A program made the translations under genes and the position numbers. From Cryptomeria japonica (lineage: Eukaryota > Streptophyta > Pinopsida > Cupressales > Cupressaceae), in assembly GCF_030272615.1 (NCBI RefSeq), contig NC_081408.1, forward strand, positions 337,684,793 to 337,744,792: DNA of 60,000 bases, in the 5' to 3' direction. The notes below the pieces were generated by a model. It was not told where the DNA came from and did not search any database. It worked only from the letters and a program-made list of their open reading frames with translations. The stretch's first letter is position 1; every line of letters begins with the position of its first letter. This document shows positions 33,445 to 46,230 of this stretch, piece after piece.

Positions 33445-35020
33445 TATTGGAAATGTGCCTTGAATTAACTTGACTTGTGTTCAGACTGATCGGAGTAACC
33501 TATCCCGATGGAACAACTGTCGATGTGACTCTTGCCGATGGGCCGATGAACCCTCTTCTTGTGATTGACTATCAGGAGAGAAAGTCCAAGATGATCCAAT
33601 TGCTATCGCTATACCGCAATGGGAAGATGATCAAAAGTTATTCCACATGGCTTGGTGACAAAGCACGTGCAAAAAGAAGTGAGTTAAAGACCATGCAGGT
33701 TGAAGGTGGATCAAGGACTGTCGCTATACCACATGATGGAGATGCATGAAGGTTATCCATCGTGGCTTGGCGACTAAGTGGTGGGGCCCGACAAAAGAGC
33801 ATCTCAGGCAAGTTAACGAGTGAGCAATTCCAAGATGATCGGATGATTGTCACTATACCGCTATGGTGAGATGCATGAAGGTTATTCCCCTTGACTTGGC
33901 AACCAAGGTGGGGCTCGACAAGAGAGTAGCTCAAGCGAGTTAACTGGTGAGCAAGTCTAGGATGATCGGATGATTGTCGCTATACCGCATGATGAAGATA
34001 CTCGTTGGTTAACCATCGCGTCTTGGTGACTGATGAGGTGGCAGTTCAGTGGCAGATCAGGTGGCGCCCAGCTAGATGCATGGACGAACTAGGGAGTAAC
34101 ACTGTAGCAAAAGAGAGATCGAGCAGATCAAGGAAGATCAGATAATTAGGATAGCTGTTTGGTTGTCTTGCCGATGACCCGATGGAATTGCCTTCGATGA
34201 TCGGGGTATCATCAGAGATCGGGAGAATTGGTTGTTTGCTATATCGATACCCGATGAGGTCACCTTCGATGATCGGGTTGATATCGGTGATCGGGTTGAC
34301 AAGATGGAAGCTATGCCAATGGACCGATCGAGTCACTATGGTGTCATCAGGAGATCAAATCTACTTGTTGAAGGCTATCCCAATAAGCAGATGGAGCCGA
34401 TCTATTTGGAGCTACATTAGTGAAGTCACTGGTTTATCGAGAGGTCAGAGAAATGATTTTGTTGTCTTTTTGATGGCTGATGGAGTAGAGACTAACTGCA
34501 GGTGTGCACTTGAACCAGAGTCCAAAAGGTAAACACTTGGATACTGAAGATGGTCTTATCGGCGTATATGAATACGTACCAACCCAACTTCCTAGTGCAT
34601 GTGGGATATTGTGTTTCTCATGAATGCAGCCTGGCGTAGACGGTTAGACTTCAAACCATTGGTGCAGTTGCTCAGATGAACTATTGACAATATGATATAT
34701 GAAGCCATTGGATAACTATGGTGAAATACTGATTATCGAATGCCAATTGTAGTGCCCAGTTCATGAGAATATGAGAATGAATACCTGTAGTTGCAGATTG
34801 AAACTTTATTGTAAATTCATTTATTGGAAATAAAGTGTTCAACTTTTGGTGGTGGGTTTTTTCCTGAAAGGGTTTTCCCACATAATTCTTAGTGTTCTGT
34901 CTCTATGTTGATTCTATTTGTTTGTCTATATTATTCCTAATGTTCTGTAAATTTTTTAAATTGCATTCTTCCCTGTTAATTGACATTAAGAAGGCGTTTC
35001 CGCACCATGCTTTCCTTACA
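33445..35020 (+). repeat. Element D 5' LTR
   Basis: 1576 bp. It begins TATTGGAA where the 3' copy has TGTTGGAA (one end mutation) and ends CCTTACA. It contains four degenerate repeats of about 115-130 bp keyed by CGCTATACCGC (33608, 33722, 33851, 33979). The flanking words GATGATCGGATGATTGTC are also repeated. Confidence 0.93.
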
Positions 35021-35022
35021 AG

Positions 35023-35034
35023 TGGTATCAGAGC
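35023..35034 (+). other. Primer-binding site of element D
   Basis: TGGTATCAGAGC, the standard plant initiator tRNA-Met complement, two bases after the LTR end. Confidence 0.95.
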
Positions 35035-35138
35035 TTGGCCCGTTTTGTTATCCTTGTTGGGTAGGGTTAGTTTTTTGTGTTAGTTTTATTTCAGTGGGAG
35101 TCTTGCAGAGTGTCTACTTGTTTGTTTTATAGGTTAAG

Positions 35139-35970
35139 ATGGCGAGCACCTCAGGGCACATAGACATGGAGAAATTTAATGGTTCTAGTTTCAAACTATG
35201 GAAACTCAAGATGGAAGACTTGTTGGTTGACCGAGACCTTTGGATTGCTATGTCTGGGCAGAAACCTACAAGCATGAAGCAAGAGGACTGGGAATTAGCC
35301 GAATGGAAGGCAAGGGGTCTAATTAGGCTATGTCTTGCTGATTCTATTCTGTTAAACGTCCATGAGGAGAAAACTGCACATCTTCTCTGGAATAAGTTGG
35401 GAGATATTTATCAAGGCAAATCCTTGGTGAATAAAATTTTATTGAGGAAGAAGTTATGCTCTCTAAAGATGGATGCAAGAACACCATTGGTAGACCACTT
35501 GAATGCATTCAACATGGTTCTTGCATAGTTAACTTTTGTTGGTGTGACCATTCAGGAAGAAGAACGTTGCATGCTACTATTGTGTTCATTGCCTGACTCT
35601 TGGGATCACTTAGTGATGACTATCAGTAGTACTACGACCCAGTTCAAGATGGATACTATGATTAATACTCTTTTGTCAGAAGAAATGAGAAAGAAGTCTT
35701 CTGAGATGACAAAATATGCACTCTTTGTTTAAGGCAGACCGAAGGACAAAGACAAGAAGAAAGGAAAGAAGTCCAAGTCCAAGTCTCAAGAGAGATCGAA
35801 ATCTCTAGGCAAGAAGTCAAAGGTGAAGTGCTGGAACTATGGGCAGAAAGGGCATATCCGAAAGGATTTCAAGGAGGAGGAGAAGAAGAAGTATTCTGAC
35901 ACTAAATCTTCTCAGAGTGATGTAGATGTATTTGTAACAGTCCTGGCAGTACCCACCTCAGATGACACCT
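35139..35970 (+). pseudogene. Element D gag
   Basis: Copia gag from the ATG at 35139 (MASTSGHIDMEKFNGSSFKLWKLKMEDLL...), with the LWxxL...Y and LCSLPDSWDHLVMTI blocks. A Lys/Ser-rich tail leads to a damaged knuckle (KCWNYGQKGHIRKDF at about 35828; second and last Cys lost). Stops at 35526 (TAG), 35730 (TAA) and 35969 (TAG). It would form the particle shell. Confidence 0.85.
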
Positions 35971-37560
35971 AGTTAGTAGATTCTGGCGCATATTTTCACA
36001 TGACCTCCCATAAGGAGTGGTTCTCGAAGTATGAACTGTATGCTGGTGGAAAGGTATACTTGGCTAGTGATTCTACATTGGAGATTGTAGGGAGAGATAG
36101 AATTGAAATTCAATTCCTAGATGGTAGAGTGAAGGGGATCAATGAAGTTCTTCATATACCAGGTCTGGCAAGAAACCTTCTTTATGTAAGTAAACTTAAT
36201 GATGCTAGAGTACAAGTTACATTTGTATTTGGTGGTTGCAAGATGACTAGGGGTTCCATTGTATTGGAAAAGGGTGATCACATTGGTACACTATATAAGT
36301 TAAATGTTATTCACCTATATGTTGTAATGTAACCTCTGAAAAGTCTGTTAAGACAACTGTAATGATGCATAATGCTAATTCATTGGAAGCTAAACTTCCT
36401 GTTGAGAAAAAAATGCTCTGGCATAATAGGTTAGGCCACATAGGTGAAAAAGGTTTAAAATATTTTAAGAATAAGAATCTGGTTGAAGGTTTGGATGATT
36501 GTAGTTTTGAGTTCGATTTCTGCAAACACTACATATATGGAAAACATAACCGTGTTTAGTTTTATTCCAGTTCTCATAAATCTTCCAACATTTTGGATTA
36601 TGTTCACTCAGATGTGTTTGGTCCAATAGAGGTTCCTTCTCTGTCTAATTCTAAGTATTATGTTTCCTTTGTAGATGATTATTCAAGAAGGGCATTTGTG
36701 TACTTTCTTAAAAGTAAATCATAAGTGTTCAGTCGGTTTAAGGAGTTTAAGAACCTTGTTGAAAATTAGACTGGGAGAAGGATTAAATGTTTAAGAACAG
36801 ACAATGGTGGTGAATACTGTAGTGCATATTTCAACAAGTATTGTGTTGATCATGGAATTAAGAGACATAAGACCGTACCTTACACTCCACAACAAAATGG
36901 AGTTGTTGAAAGGTTGAATCGATCTCTAATGGAGAAAGAAAGAAGCATGTTGAGTGGAGCTGGGCTGGAACAAATTTTTTGGGCTGAAGCAGTTGCTCCA
37001 GCATGTTACCTATTGAATCGCTCTCCTACTTTAGCATTGGTTGACAAAACACCTATGGAAGCATGGTCTGGTAAGAAACCTTCTTTAAGGCACCTTCATG
37101 TTTTTGGTGCAGAGGTATATGCTCATGTGCCTGATATTAATAGATCTAAGTTGGATAACAAAGATGTGAAATATATCTTCATTGGCTATGGAGTTGGTGT
37201 GAAAGGATACAAAATTTGGAATCCAGTGACTGGTAAGGTTATGCACAGTAGAAGTGTGATTTTTCATGAGCAAAAAGCTATGTCACTAGATCACAACATA
37301 GGAAAGAAAGGAGAAGCTGAGGTTGAAATTCCTCTAGCTAAGGAAGAATCTCTAGAGATACCTGAAGATGAGGAGAGTTTAAGTAGTTCGAGTAGTTCTG
37401 AAGAAGAACATGATGATGAGCCTCCTGTTGAACCTCAAGAAGCCTCAACACCAGAGTTGAGAAGATCTACTCGAGAGAGGCGACAACCTGATAGGTATAC
37501 ACCTAATAAGCACGATCTCTCTATGCTAAATGTTAATTGTGCTTATGCTTTACTTGCAAA
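35971..37560 (+). pseudogene. Element D protease and integrase
   Basis: Protease active site LVDSGAYFHMT at about 35972-36004. Pre-integrase HNRLGHIGEKGLKYF and FCKHYIYGK (a zinc Cys replaced by Tyr) at about 36422-36540. Integrase core: SDVFGPIEVPS (Asp, about 36608), RTDNGGEYCSAYF (Asp, about 36797) and TPQQNGVVERLNRSLMEKER (Glu, about 36885), then the conserved HVFGAEVYAHVP and FIGYGVGVKGYKIWNP (about 37175). It carries several stops (36544 TAG, 36723 TAA, 36767 TAG) and one frameshift near 36320. Confidence 0.85.
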
Positions 37561-38684
37561 TACTGATGAGCCTAGGACTGTCAAAGAAGCTATTAAGATG
37601 CCTGATTCAGATTCCTGGTTGGAAGCCATGAATGATGAAATGTCATCATTGGATAAAAATAGAACTTGGGATTTGGTGCCATTGCCTAAAGGTAGAAAGC
37701 CTATAGGCTATAAGTGGGTATTAAAAAAGAAGTATGGTCCAGATGGCAGCATTGACAAGTACAAAGCAAGATTGGTTGCAAAGGGTTATTCTCAAAAGGA
37801 AGGTATTGACTATGGAAAGATCTTTTCTCCCATGGCTAAGCTGACATCTATCAGATTTCTCTTGTCACTTGAAATAACACATGATTAGGAGATTGAGAAT
37901 ATGGATGTGAAGACAACGTTTCTTCATGGTGATCTTGAAGAAGAGATTTATGTGTCTCAGCCTGAGCACTTTGTGGAAAAGGTAAAGAACACTTGGTTTG
38001 CAAACTCAAGAAGTCTCTGTATGGTTTGAAATAGTCTCCCAGAATGTGGTATCAAAAGTATGATACATTTGTTTTGTCCTTGGGATTTGTGAGATCAAAA
38101 GCTAATCATTGTGTTTACTACAAAACTAAAGGTGATAGGATTCTTATCATAGCTTTGTATGTAGATGACATGCTGTTCATAAGAAATACAAGAGGTATGA
38201 TCTCAGATTTAAAATCTCAGTTATCTATGAAATTTGATATGGACTTAGGAGCAACAAAGTACATTCTGGTAATGGAGATCAAAAGGGATAGATCTAAGAG
38301 GAAAATTTGGCTCAGCCAGAGAAAGTATATAACTAATGTTATTGACAGGTTTCATATGTCCTACTGTAAATCACAGGTTGTTCCCATCTTTTAGGGAACT
38401 AGGCTGTCTGTGCTTGACAGTCTGCAATATCCAAAAGAGATTGCTGACATGAAGAACATCCCTTATGCAAGAGCTATTGGCAGCTTGATGTATGCTATGG
38501 TCTATACAAGACTAGACATTGCCCAACCAGTGGGAGTACTTAGCAGGTTTATGTCGAATCTAGGAAGGACGCATTGGGATGCTGTAAAGAGGATGTTTAG
38601 ATATCTGAAGGGAACTTCAGATTTTGCTTTGTGCTATCATGGTCATTTTGATGATTCAAGAAAACTCTCAGTGTATGTGGTTTT
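37561..38684 (+). pseudogene. Element D reverse transcriptase
   Basis: Copia RT. Motifs: EAMNDEMSSLDKNRTWDLVPLPKGRKPIGYKWV (about 37624), YKARLVAKGYSQKEGIDY, then after a TAG at 37886 the MDVKTTFLHGDLEEEIYVSQPE block, SLYGL with a TAG, and the catalytic ALYVDDMLF (about 38152). Frameshifts lie near 37980-38040 and 38640-38690. The YVDD motif is intact. Confidence 0.88.
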
Positions 38685-39180
38685 ATGGATTTTGATTGGG
38701 CAAGAGATGTAGACAGAAAAAGATCCACCAGTGGATATGTTTTTGTCATGAATGGTGGAGCAATTAGTTGGATGAGCAAGCGACAACTTGTGGATGCTTT
38801 GTCCACTACAAAGGCAGAGTACATGGCAGCTACATATGCGTGCAAAGAAGCTATTTGGATCAGATGGTTGAGTTCAGATGTTGGTTTTGGTACAGGGAAA
38901 ATTGAAATTTGGAATGATAGTCAGAGTCCTATATGTCTAGCGAAGAATCCTACTTTCCATGCCAGAACGAAGTATGTTGATATTCAGTATCACTTTGTTC
39001 GTGACATGGTGGAAGATGGAAAAGTTTATCTTAATAAGGTAGACACTCTGGAAAATGTTGAAGATGCCTTGACGAAACCTGTGAGCACTCACAAGTTCAG
39101 GTGGTGTTCTAATTCTATGGGCTTGATACCCATGTTTCTTAGTAATGTCTGGAATGGTAATCGGTCCAGTGAATTCCTTG
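38685..39180 (+). pseudogene. Element D RNase H
   Basis: Copia RNase H: FDWARDVDRKRSTSGYVF (Asp), STTKAEYMAATYACKEAIW (Glu), IWNDSQSPICLAKNP (Asp) and HFVRDMVEDG, ending with KPVSTHKFRWCSNSMGLIP at about 39080-39130. The open frame runs on into the LTR, so the true stop is lost. Confidence 0.88.
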
Positions 39181-39193
39181 TCAAGTGGGAGTT
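39181..39193 (+). other. Polypurine tract of element D
   Basis: CAAGTGGGAGTT lies directly before the 3' LTR start TGTTGGAA. Confidence 0.75.
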
Positions 39194-40769
39194 TGTTGGA
39201 AATTTGCCTCAAATTAAATTGACTTGTGTTCAGACTGATCAGAGTAACCCATCCCGATGGAACAATTGTCGGTGTGAATCTTGCCGATGGGCCGATGGAA
39301 CCTTCTTCTTGTGATCGGCTATCGGGAGAGCAAGTCCAAGATGATCCAATGGCTGTCGCTATAACGCGATGGGAAGATGATCAAAAGTTATTCCCCGTGG
39401 CTTGATGACAAAGCACGTGCAAAAAGAAGCGAGTTAAAGACCATGCAGGTTGAAGGTGGATTAATGACTATTGCTATACTGCATGATGGAGATGCACGAA
39501 GGTTATCCATCGTGGCTTGGTGACCAAGTGGTGGGGCCCAACAAAAGAGCATCTCAGGCGAGTTAATGAGTGAGAAAGTCCAAGATGATCGGATGATTGT
39601 CGCTATACTACTATGGAGAGATGCACGAAGGTTATTCCCTGCAACTTGGTGACCAAGGTGGGGCCTGACAAGAGAGAAGCTTAGGCGAGTTAATTGGTGA
39701 GTAAGTCTGGGATGATCGGATGATGTCGCTATACTGCATGATGAAGATACTCGCTAGTTAACCATCGTGGCTTGGCAACTGATGAGGTGGCAATTTAGTG
39801 GCAGATCAAGTGGCACCCAGCTGGATGTGTGGATGAACCAGGGAGTAACACCGTAGCAAAAGAGAGATTGAGTAGATCAAGGAAGATTAGACGATCAGGA
39901 TAGCTGTTTGGTTGTCTTGTCGATGACCCAATAGAATTGCCTTTGGTGATCGGTGTATCATTGGAGATCGGGAGAACTAGTTGTTTGCTACACCGATACC
40001 CAATGAGGTCACCTTCGGTGATTGGGTTGATATCGATGATCGGGTTGACAAGATGGAAGCTATGTCAATGGCCCGATCGAGTCACTGTGGTGTCATCAAG
40101 AGATCAGGTCTACCTATTGAAGGCTATCTTGATAAGCCGATGGAGCCGATCTATTTGGAGCTGCATTAGTGGAGTCACTGGTTCATCAAGAGATCAGAGC
40201 AATTCTTTTGTGATCTTTCCAATGGCCAATGGAGTAGAGACTGACTACGGGTGTGCGCTCGAATTGGAGTCCAAAAGGTAAACATTTGGACACTGAAGAT
40301 GGTCTTGTTGGTGTATATGAATACAAACTGATCCGACTTCCTGGTGCATGTGGGATATTGTGTTTCTCATGAATGCAGACCAATGCAGATGGTTAGACTT
40401 CAAACCGTTGGTGTAGTTGCTCAAATGAACTGTCGACAATCTGATATATGAAGCCATTGGATAACTATGGTGAAATACTGATTATCGTATGCCAATTGTA
40501 GTGCCCAGTTCGCGAGAATCTGAGAACGAATACCTGTAGTTGCAGACTGAAACTTTATTGTAAATTCATTTACTAGAAATAAAGTGTTCAACTGTTGGTG
40601 GTGGGTTTTTTCCCGAAAGGGTTTTCATACATAATTCTTGGTGTTCTATCTCTATGTTGATTCTATTTGTTTGTCTATATTATTCTTAATGTTTTGTAAA
40701 AGTTTTAAACTACATTCTTCCCTGTTAATTGACATTAGGAAGGCATTTCCGCACTATGCTTTCCTTACA
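39194..40769 (+). repeat. Element D 3' LTR
   Basis: 1576 bp, same length as the 5' copy, with intact TGTT...TTACA ends. It contains the same internal repeats of about 120 bp (about 39355-39800). Confidence 0.93.
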
Positions 40770-40774
40770 ATATC

Positions 40775-42090
40775 AACATTAAACTATGTTGACATCTTAA
40801 GGGAGGGGCACCCACATTTCTCCTTTTGTACTATATTTCTCTCATGCATTGTATCTCTTATACAATGGGTCATTCTTGGAACTAGAGAGCAACCTCTTAA
40901 AGCAAGATGTCACCACTTTTCTTTTGTACAATGGGTCAAACTTGGAACCAGAGGACAACCTCTTAGAGAAAGATGTCGCCTCTTTTATTTTGTACAATGG
41001 GTCATTCTTTGAACCAGAAGGCAACCTCTTAGAGTGAGATGTTGCCACTTTTCCTCTTTTAGAGTGGGATATTCTTGAAACCAGAGGACAACCTCTTAGA
41101 ACAAGATGTCTCCACTTTTGTTTTGTACAGTGGGTCATTATTGGAACAAGAGGACAACCTCTTAGAGCAAGATGCTGCCTCTTTTCTTTTGTACAATGGG
41201 TCATTCTTGAAACCAAAAGGCAACCTCTTAGAGCGAGATGTCGCCACTTTTCCTCTTTTACAGTGGGATATTATTGAAACCACATAACAACCTCTTAGAG
41301 AAAGATGTCACCACTTTTTCTTTTATATAGTGGGATATTCTTGGAACCAGAGGGCAGCCTCTTAGAGTGAGATGTCGCCACTTTCTTGATATTTGTACTA
41401 TACATCTTATACAGGTTGTAGCATACTCGGGCATAGACTCCTATGAGGTGCTTCGAACCTCACTTGCACACACGCGCACAAGGCTGAGTGGAACTAACAA
41501 TGTTCCTACCCTCCTCCTTGACATGGATCACCTAGACAAAATCTGGGGGCTAGTTTTCCATTTCCTTTTTTCTCCATGGATCACCTAATTCTAGGGGTGA
41601 GATGTCCATGGTTCCCTTCATTTGCCTTTCTTCTCATGGACCACCCAAGTGTGTATTCATGTCTTCTCTCTCCTTCCTCTCACGATCTCATAGTTTTACT
41701 ATTGATGGTTCATGGATGGTGTCAACTTTTCTCTTTTATGTGATTATTGGTGTTTATGTGATGACATTTATCTTTGTGTTTCAGTTAGTTGTTTGAGACG
41801 TTTGTATCAAGTTCTCTTCGGCTAGTTGATGTGTAGTCTTGTGTTTTGTTTTTGTTGTGTGTCTTTTGTACTTTGTCTTGTTTTGTTAGTCTTGTTCTTT
41901 TTTTGTTTTGTGTGCTCTTGCATATACTTGAGTGAGTTAAGATCCTACGATTGGGAGTTTTTTCCCTCAATATTAGTGATGTCTTATACTCCTTGTCGTA
42001 TTGCTCTACATCTCTCATCTTCATCTCTATCTCTTCTACTTTATCGACAGTATTGGTGTAAGATATACTCCCGCTAAATTGGGGGCTAAA
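40775..42090 (+). other. A interior 3' part right of copia D, with tandem repeat and purine tract
   Basis: Continuation of A after D. It holds eight copies of the 66-67-bp repeat at 40859-41395 (five at 27869), then non-coding DNA like 28201-28898 and the purine tract AATTGGGGGCTAAA (42077-42090). No gene seen. Confidence 0.85.
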
Positions 42091-43301
42091 TGTAGCATCA
42101 TAAAATTGTGACCCTCACAATTTCAACCACATCTTAGGCCCTCACCTATGCGACTGCATCTCTCTACTTGATTGAGACCCCTCTCTACACCTTCATTCTA
42201 AACTTCTCCCATCTCAGCCTTGATGACACCTCAGGACCCTATCCAAGCCCCAAGATAGGGCAGGACAGGGGCATGGCACCCCTATCCCCCTTGGACAGGG
42301 GCATGCGGCTCCTGTCCTCCCTCTTATGGTGGCCCTAAGATAGGTCTATCTGGCTCTTGAACATAATTTTCTCTTCGAGGACTTAAACTCTCCTTTGTTA
42401 GCCTTCGGTGGTATGAAAATTAATCCTTTTGGGCATGTATAAAGGAGATTCAATTTCCTGATTTGATGATAATAAGAAGAATAAGCAAAATTCAACAAGA
42501 AGGTCTCCTCGTCATCAAGCATTCAAGTCTTCAAGCATCCATCAAGTTCTCTTCTTCATGTGTGTTCTTCATTCATCCATTGGAGCAACATTACAACATT
42601 CATTTGTAAGCATGTGTGTGTGTGTTAGGGTTTTGTCATGTTACATTCCATTTCATACAACATTTATGGTTACATTCAAGAAGAAAATCAAGAATCATCA
42701 ATCAATTGCGAATCTACAAGGTATACATTTTCATTTTTTACATTTAAGCATTTGCAATTACTTTCTTTCAAGGTTGATTCCTCAACCGGGGTTTGACTAA
42801 GATAAACCCCTATCCACAACCCTTCTTCCCTTCTTTTCTATGTGTAGGTTGCAGGTGCATAGTTGTAATTTCATGTTTGGACTTCATTTGTAAGGACGAA
42901 AAAACCCTTTTTGGCGTGCGAATTTTTCAGAGGACCAAGTACACTTTCAACTTGGTTCTGACGACTTATCTCCAAATTTGCAGGCAGATTCGTATTAGTC
43001 TAAATATCTCAGATCCAAAGTCACAACGCAATCCTAAACCAGTAGCTCCCCATTTCATCCATTTTGTCTCCCTTTTCTACATAGTCAACAAGTCAACCCT
43101 TCCATTTACAAAAGAGGGTGAATCACATTCCAACCCTTGCAATCCACTTGGTATTCACATCCTTATTCTCCTTGGATTTGGATCTAGTGGATTCAAGCCC
43201 CTCTTTTGAATGTAAAGTATCTCCCAAGTGAAAATCCTCCTAGTGCTTTTCTTTCTCTCTCCTAGGTGGGGAAGCACTAGGATCCAATTTTCCACTTTAC
43301 A
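42091..43301 (+). repeat. A-family LTR 3
   Basis: 1211 bp, TGTAGCATCA...CTTTACA, with both hairpin repeats near 42265-42320 and a TATA-like TGTATAAAGG at about 42435. It is followed by B DNA that also follows LTR 1. Confidence 0.9.
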
Positions 43302-43780
43302 GTAACAATGACCCTTCTTGGGGCCCACTTTCAAGTATATAGCCTAATTTTTGCCTGAGATGGCTTTTGCCCATTTCAAAATAACTTTGGGTCATTTTCC
43401 TCCCTGTTTTCCCCGCTTTATTGGGGGAAAAACATGAGGGGGCATATACTTGCCTTCATCTTATTTTTCTCTTCTATCGGCACTAACGCTCCTTAAATAT
43501 TCCTCTCATCGAAGTAGCTTCCTCCATTTTCTGTGCTGAAAACCTTTTTTTAATCTTCCAGTATGAAATTTGCCATATGAAATATTGGGTTTCCTCGTGG
43601 ATACTTGGGGGCATTGCTCATGATCGTTGACTCAACCTCTGCGGTTTCTACAATATCCTTTTTGGCTAAGTATTTATTGCATCTATTGCATTACATTAGC
43701 TTAATATACATGTATCTTTCCAAACTACTTTAGTGTGATTGATCCCCACAGTAGATCAGTCCACTAAAGTGGGTGCAAAA
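43302..43780 (+). other. Element B 3' interior and purine tract
   Basis: The last part of B's interior. It ends in the purine tract AAAGTGGGTGCAAAA (43766-43780) directly before B's 3' LTR. A partial copy lies at 27457-27866. No gene is seen. Confidence 0.75.
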
Positions 43781-44985
43781 TGTAGTGTCTTAAAATGCGC
43801 CTGATGCATTTATGTCACTTATGCATGATGCCTAGTGCATTTATGATGATTTCATGATCAAAATCATATTATTTTGGCATCGTTGGCTTGAAAGACAAAG
43901 TGCCTCAAAATGCCTTGAAAGCCCCTTTGGGCCTACTGTTGGATGGACGTAAGCGTGACGCAAGGATGTGCATGTGCCGCGCTAACGTCCCAAAAAGGTG
44001 GCAGAATCTCGAATTTGGTAGAGAGCTGGACGCTGGCTGACATGTGTCCTTTGGGTTACGTTTTTCTGTAATGGCTCTCCGTGCCTCTTCTGAGTTTAAA
44101 AGTCCTTCCTAGCTCATTTTGAAGGGTTCCCAATTTGGGTTCTTGGCTCTTGGACTTTGGTTGCACTCTCACAATCTCATTTCTCTCTTTCTCTCTTCAT
44201 GCTCTTGGATACACTCTCTACCAACATCAAGCTACAACCATCTTGTGGTGGTTCTTACAAACAAAAGCTAACATGGGATTCGTCACGCTCGTATCTTCAA
44301 CAAAGAGGGGTTTGGATTTACGCCTTGTCTTCTCTTTAATCCATTTTTATTACATGCAATGTGTCCTTTGCATCATTGATTGTATTTATCATCTACGTGC
44401 ATTTATTATTTCCAATATTTTAAATATTTAATACATGCAATAGGGGTTTGCTTCCATTAAGTGTAGCATAGTTTCTATTTGCATATTTTTCAAGTTTCCA
44501 ATTTATCTTTCCAATGTATCCATCTGGCAGTCTGTGGTAGTGGAAACACCTTAACATGGGTCTGATTGAGATAGGCCCCTATATAGCCCCAACAATTTTC
44601 CCCATCTCAGTGTGTACAGGTGATGAACAAGTTCTGTGCGCAGGAAAATCACTTACAGGCTTCTTTCTGGACTTTTCCCTTTTCGCGGGCTGTACGGACT
44701 ACAACACGTCGCGCTGGTTTCCACGCCCTGCATTGATGTCCTAAACTCGAGAGCTCCTTGGTTGGAAGGTATAACCTTCTTTTAGTATTGCATCATTCTG
44801 TAAATTCAGTTTCTGTGTATTTACTACTTCTGCATCATAATTCTATTATTAATATTTTATAGCATATTTAATGTAGTTATTTGTTATCCCCTGGCTCATC
44901 TTAGTGCCTGTTTGGAGAGGTAGCAACTGACTAATTTTACTTATAAGATTTATCATCTTGGAGGGGGCAAATCTCCTCCCCTAGA
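43781..44985 (+). repeat. Element B 3' LTR
   Basis: 1205 bp. It starts TGTAGTGTCTTAAAATGCG and ends CCCTAGA (CCCTACA in the 5' copy). Bases 44607-44985 match 1-378 with about 10 % differences by eye. It marks the right end of B. Confidence 0.88.
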
Positions 44986-45012
44986 GTTCTTTCATCTTCT
45001 ATTCAATCATAT

Positions 45013-46230
45013 TGTTAGGATAACTGGTGAACAACTAAGAGGGGGTTTGAAATAGTTGTTAAGAGATTATGAAACTTTAAGCACACAAAACATTTTACTG
45101 GAATGCATAAACCAAATATCGTAATAGTAGATATATCAATTAAGTACAAACATAAATCATAAACCAATTAGCATGCATCCACAACACATAACACCAAGAT
45201 TTGTACGTGGAAAACCCGGTAAGGGGAAAAACCATAGTGGGAAGCCTACCCACAATCAGATTATACTTCTGTAGTAAGTATGTGATTACAGTAAGGGGGC
45301 TGCACATGTAGGAAGGCTAACATCCTAGAGCACATTGCTCATCACAAAAGGAGCCTCATTGACTACAAAAGAAATCCAGACTACATTCCAGAAATAAGAT
45401 TGAACTACAAGAATAACATCTCCTATGCCTAAGTATAGTTTTGGTTAAGCTCAATGTTGGAGGTCTTAAACCTCTTACACAAACCCAGTTCAATCACCTA
45501 TGATTGACCAAAACCTCTGCATATGATTACAACTTTATTCGTACACAGATAATCGCATAACCCATGACCATGATCTACAAAGAGATGTTACATCATATTT
45601 ATACCAACCCGGGACCTAAACAATTAGGTTAGCAACCTAAGAGATAATACAATAAATCCATTACATAAACCCACAAACCAATGATAATCCAAGTCGGCCT
45701 AAGACCAAAACAACATTAACCAAACAATAAATCCAACCGGTAACGCATTAGAAGCATCCACCAACACGTTACATAAACCAGTCCTAAACCTAGCAGAATA
45801 AGACTAGACCTAAAATAGGTCGCCATAAGCCAAATGAAATACCACCAATCAACTGAAACACAAACATGATAACCATCAGCATCCTGAAAACCTTCTAGAA
45901 GCCGCACCAATACCATTTATCGAATCCATCAAAAGATCTTCAACGAAGATCTGCCAGTAGAACCCTTATCAGTAACCAAAAAACTTACTAGAACATATGA
46001 TAGCTTTCAGATCACCAAATCTTGAACCAACTGAATGTGACACAAATCAGATTGACGTGAATGACCGAACCAAACCAATTCCACCAATCAGAATATACTA
46101 GAGAAAAATCTCTTGATCATCATCAAAGTCCAACCACTCTACCGGAACCTGGTAGACAACCAAAGAAGCTAGTGTTGACATCAATGACAAACATCAATGA
46201 AACATAATCAATTCCTCCAAAATGCCAACA
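45013..46230 (-). repeat. Element E 3' LTR
   Basis: 1218 bp. In element orientation it starts TGTTGGCATTTTGGAGG and ends CCTAACA. Starts beginning TGTTGGCAT are shared with F and G, so E, F and G are related copia families. Its partner is outside the window. Confidence 0.75.

Larger units (their letters stand above)
33445..40769 (+). mobile_element. Element D: Ty1/copia retrotransposon
   Basis: Complete, 7325 bp. LTRs 33445-35020 and 39194-40769 are both 1576 bp. The target duplication ATATC (33440-33444 and 40770-40774) is perfect. The interior has an initiator-Met-type primer-binding site, a gag-protease-integrase-RT-RNase H order (copia order) and a purine tract. The LTRs differ by about 7-10 % in sampled stretches. 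It is inserted in the interior of the A element. Confidence 0.95.
26242..43301 (+). mobile_element. A-family cluster: three LTRs, nested copia D inside
   Basis: Three related LTRs (26242-27456, 28899-30071, 42091-43301) share one start (TGTAGCATCATAAAATTGTG) and one end (CTTTACA). The second is preceded by a purine tract and followed by a primer-binding site, so it serves both as a 3' and a 5' LTR. The unit 28899-43301 is a complete element split by copia D (33445-40769). The unit to its left is a hybrid: an LTR, a copy of B flank, then only the 3' end of an A interior. The A interior (about 4.7 kb without D) has no RT, RNase H or integrase. Flanks GTAGT (26237-26241) and GTAAC (43302-43306) do not form a clear target duplication. 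Confidence 0.8.

Noticed and set aside
40842-41283. Open frames with a 22-residue periodic repeat on both strands (also 27849-28173)
   Set aside because: They are a by-product of a 66-bp tandem repeat, which keeps any frame open. Both strands are open and no start signal or domain is visible.
42091-43301. Frames starting MCVCVRVLSCY... repeated at 26736, 29327 and 42558
   Set aside because: All three are the same place in the three A LTRs, driven by a GTGTGT stretch. Similarity reflects LTR homology, not a gene.
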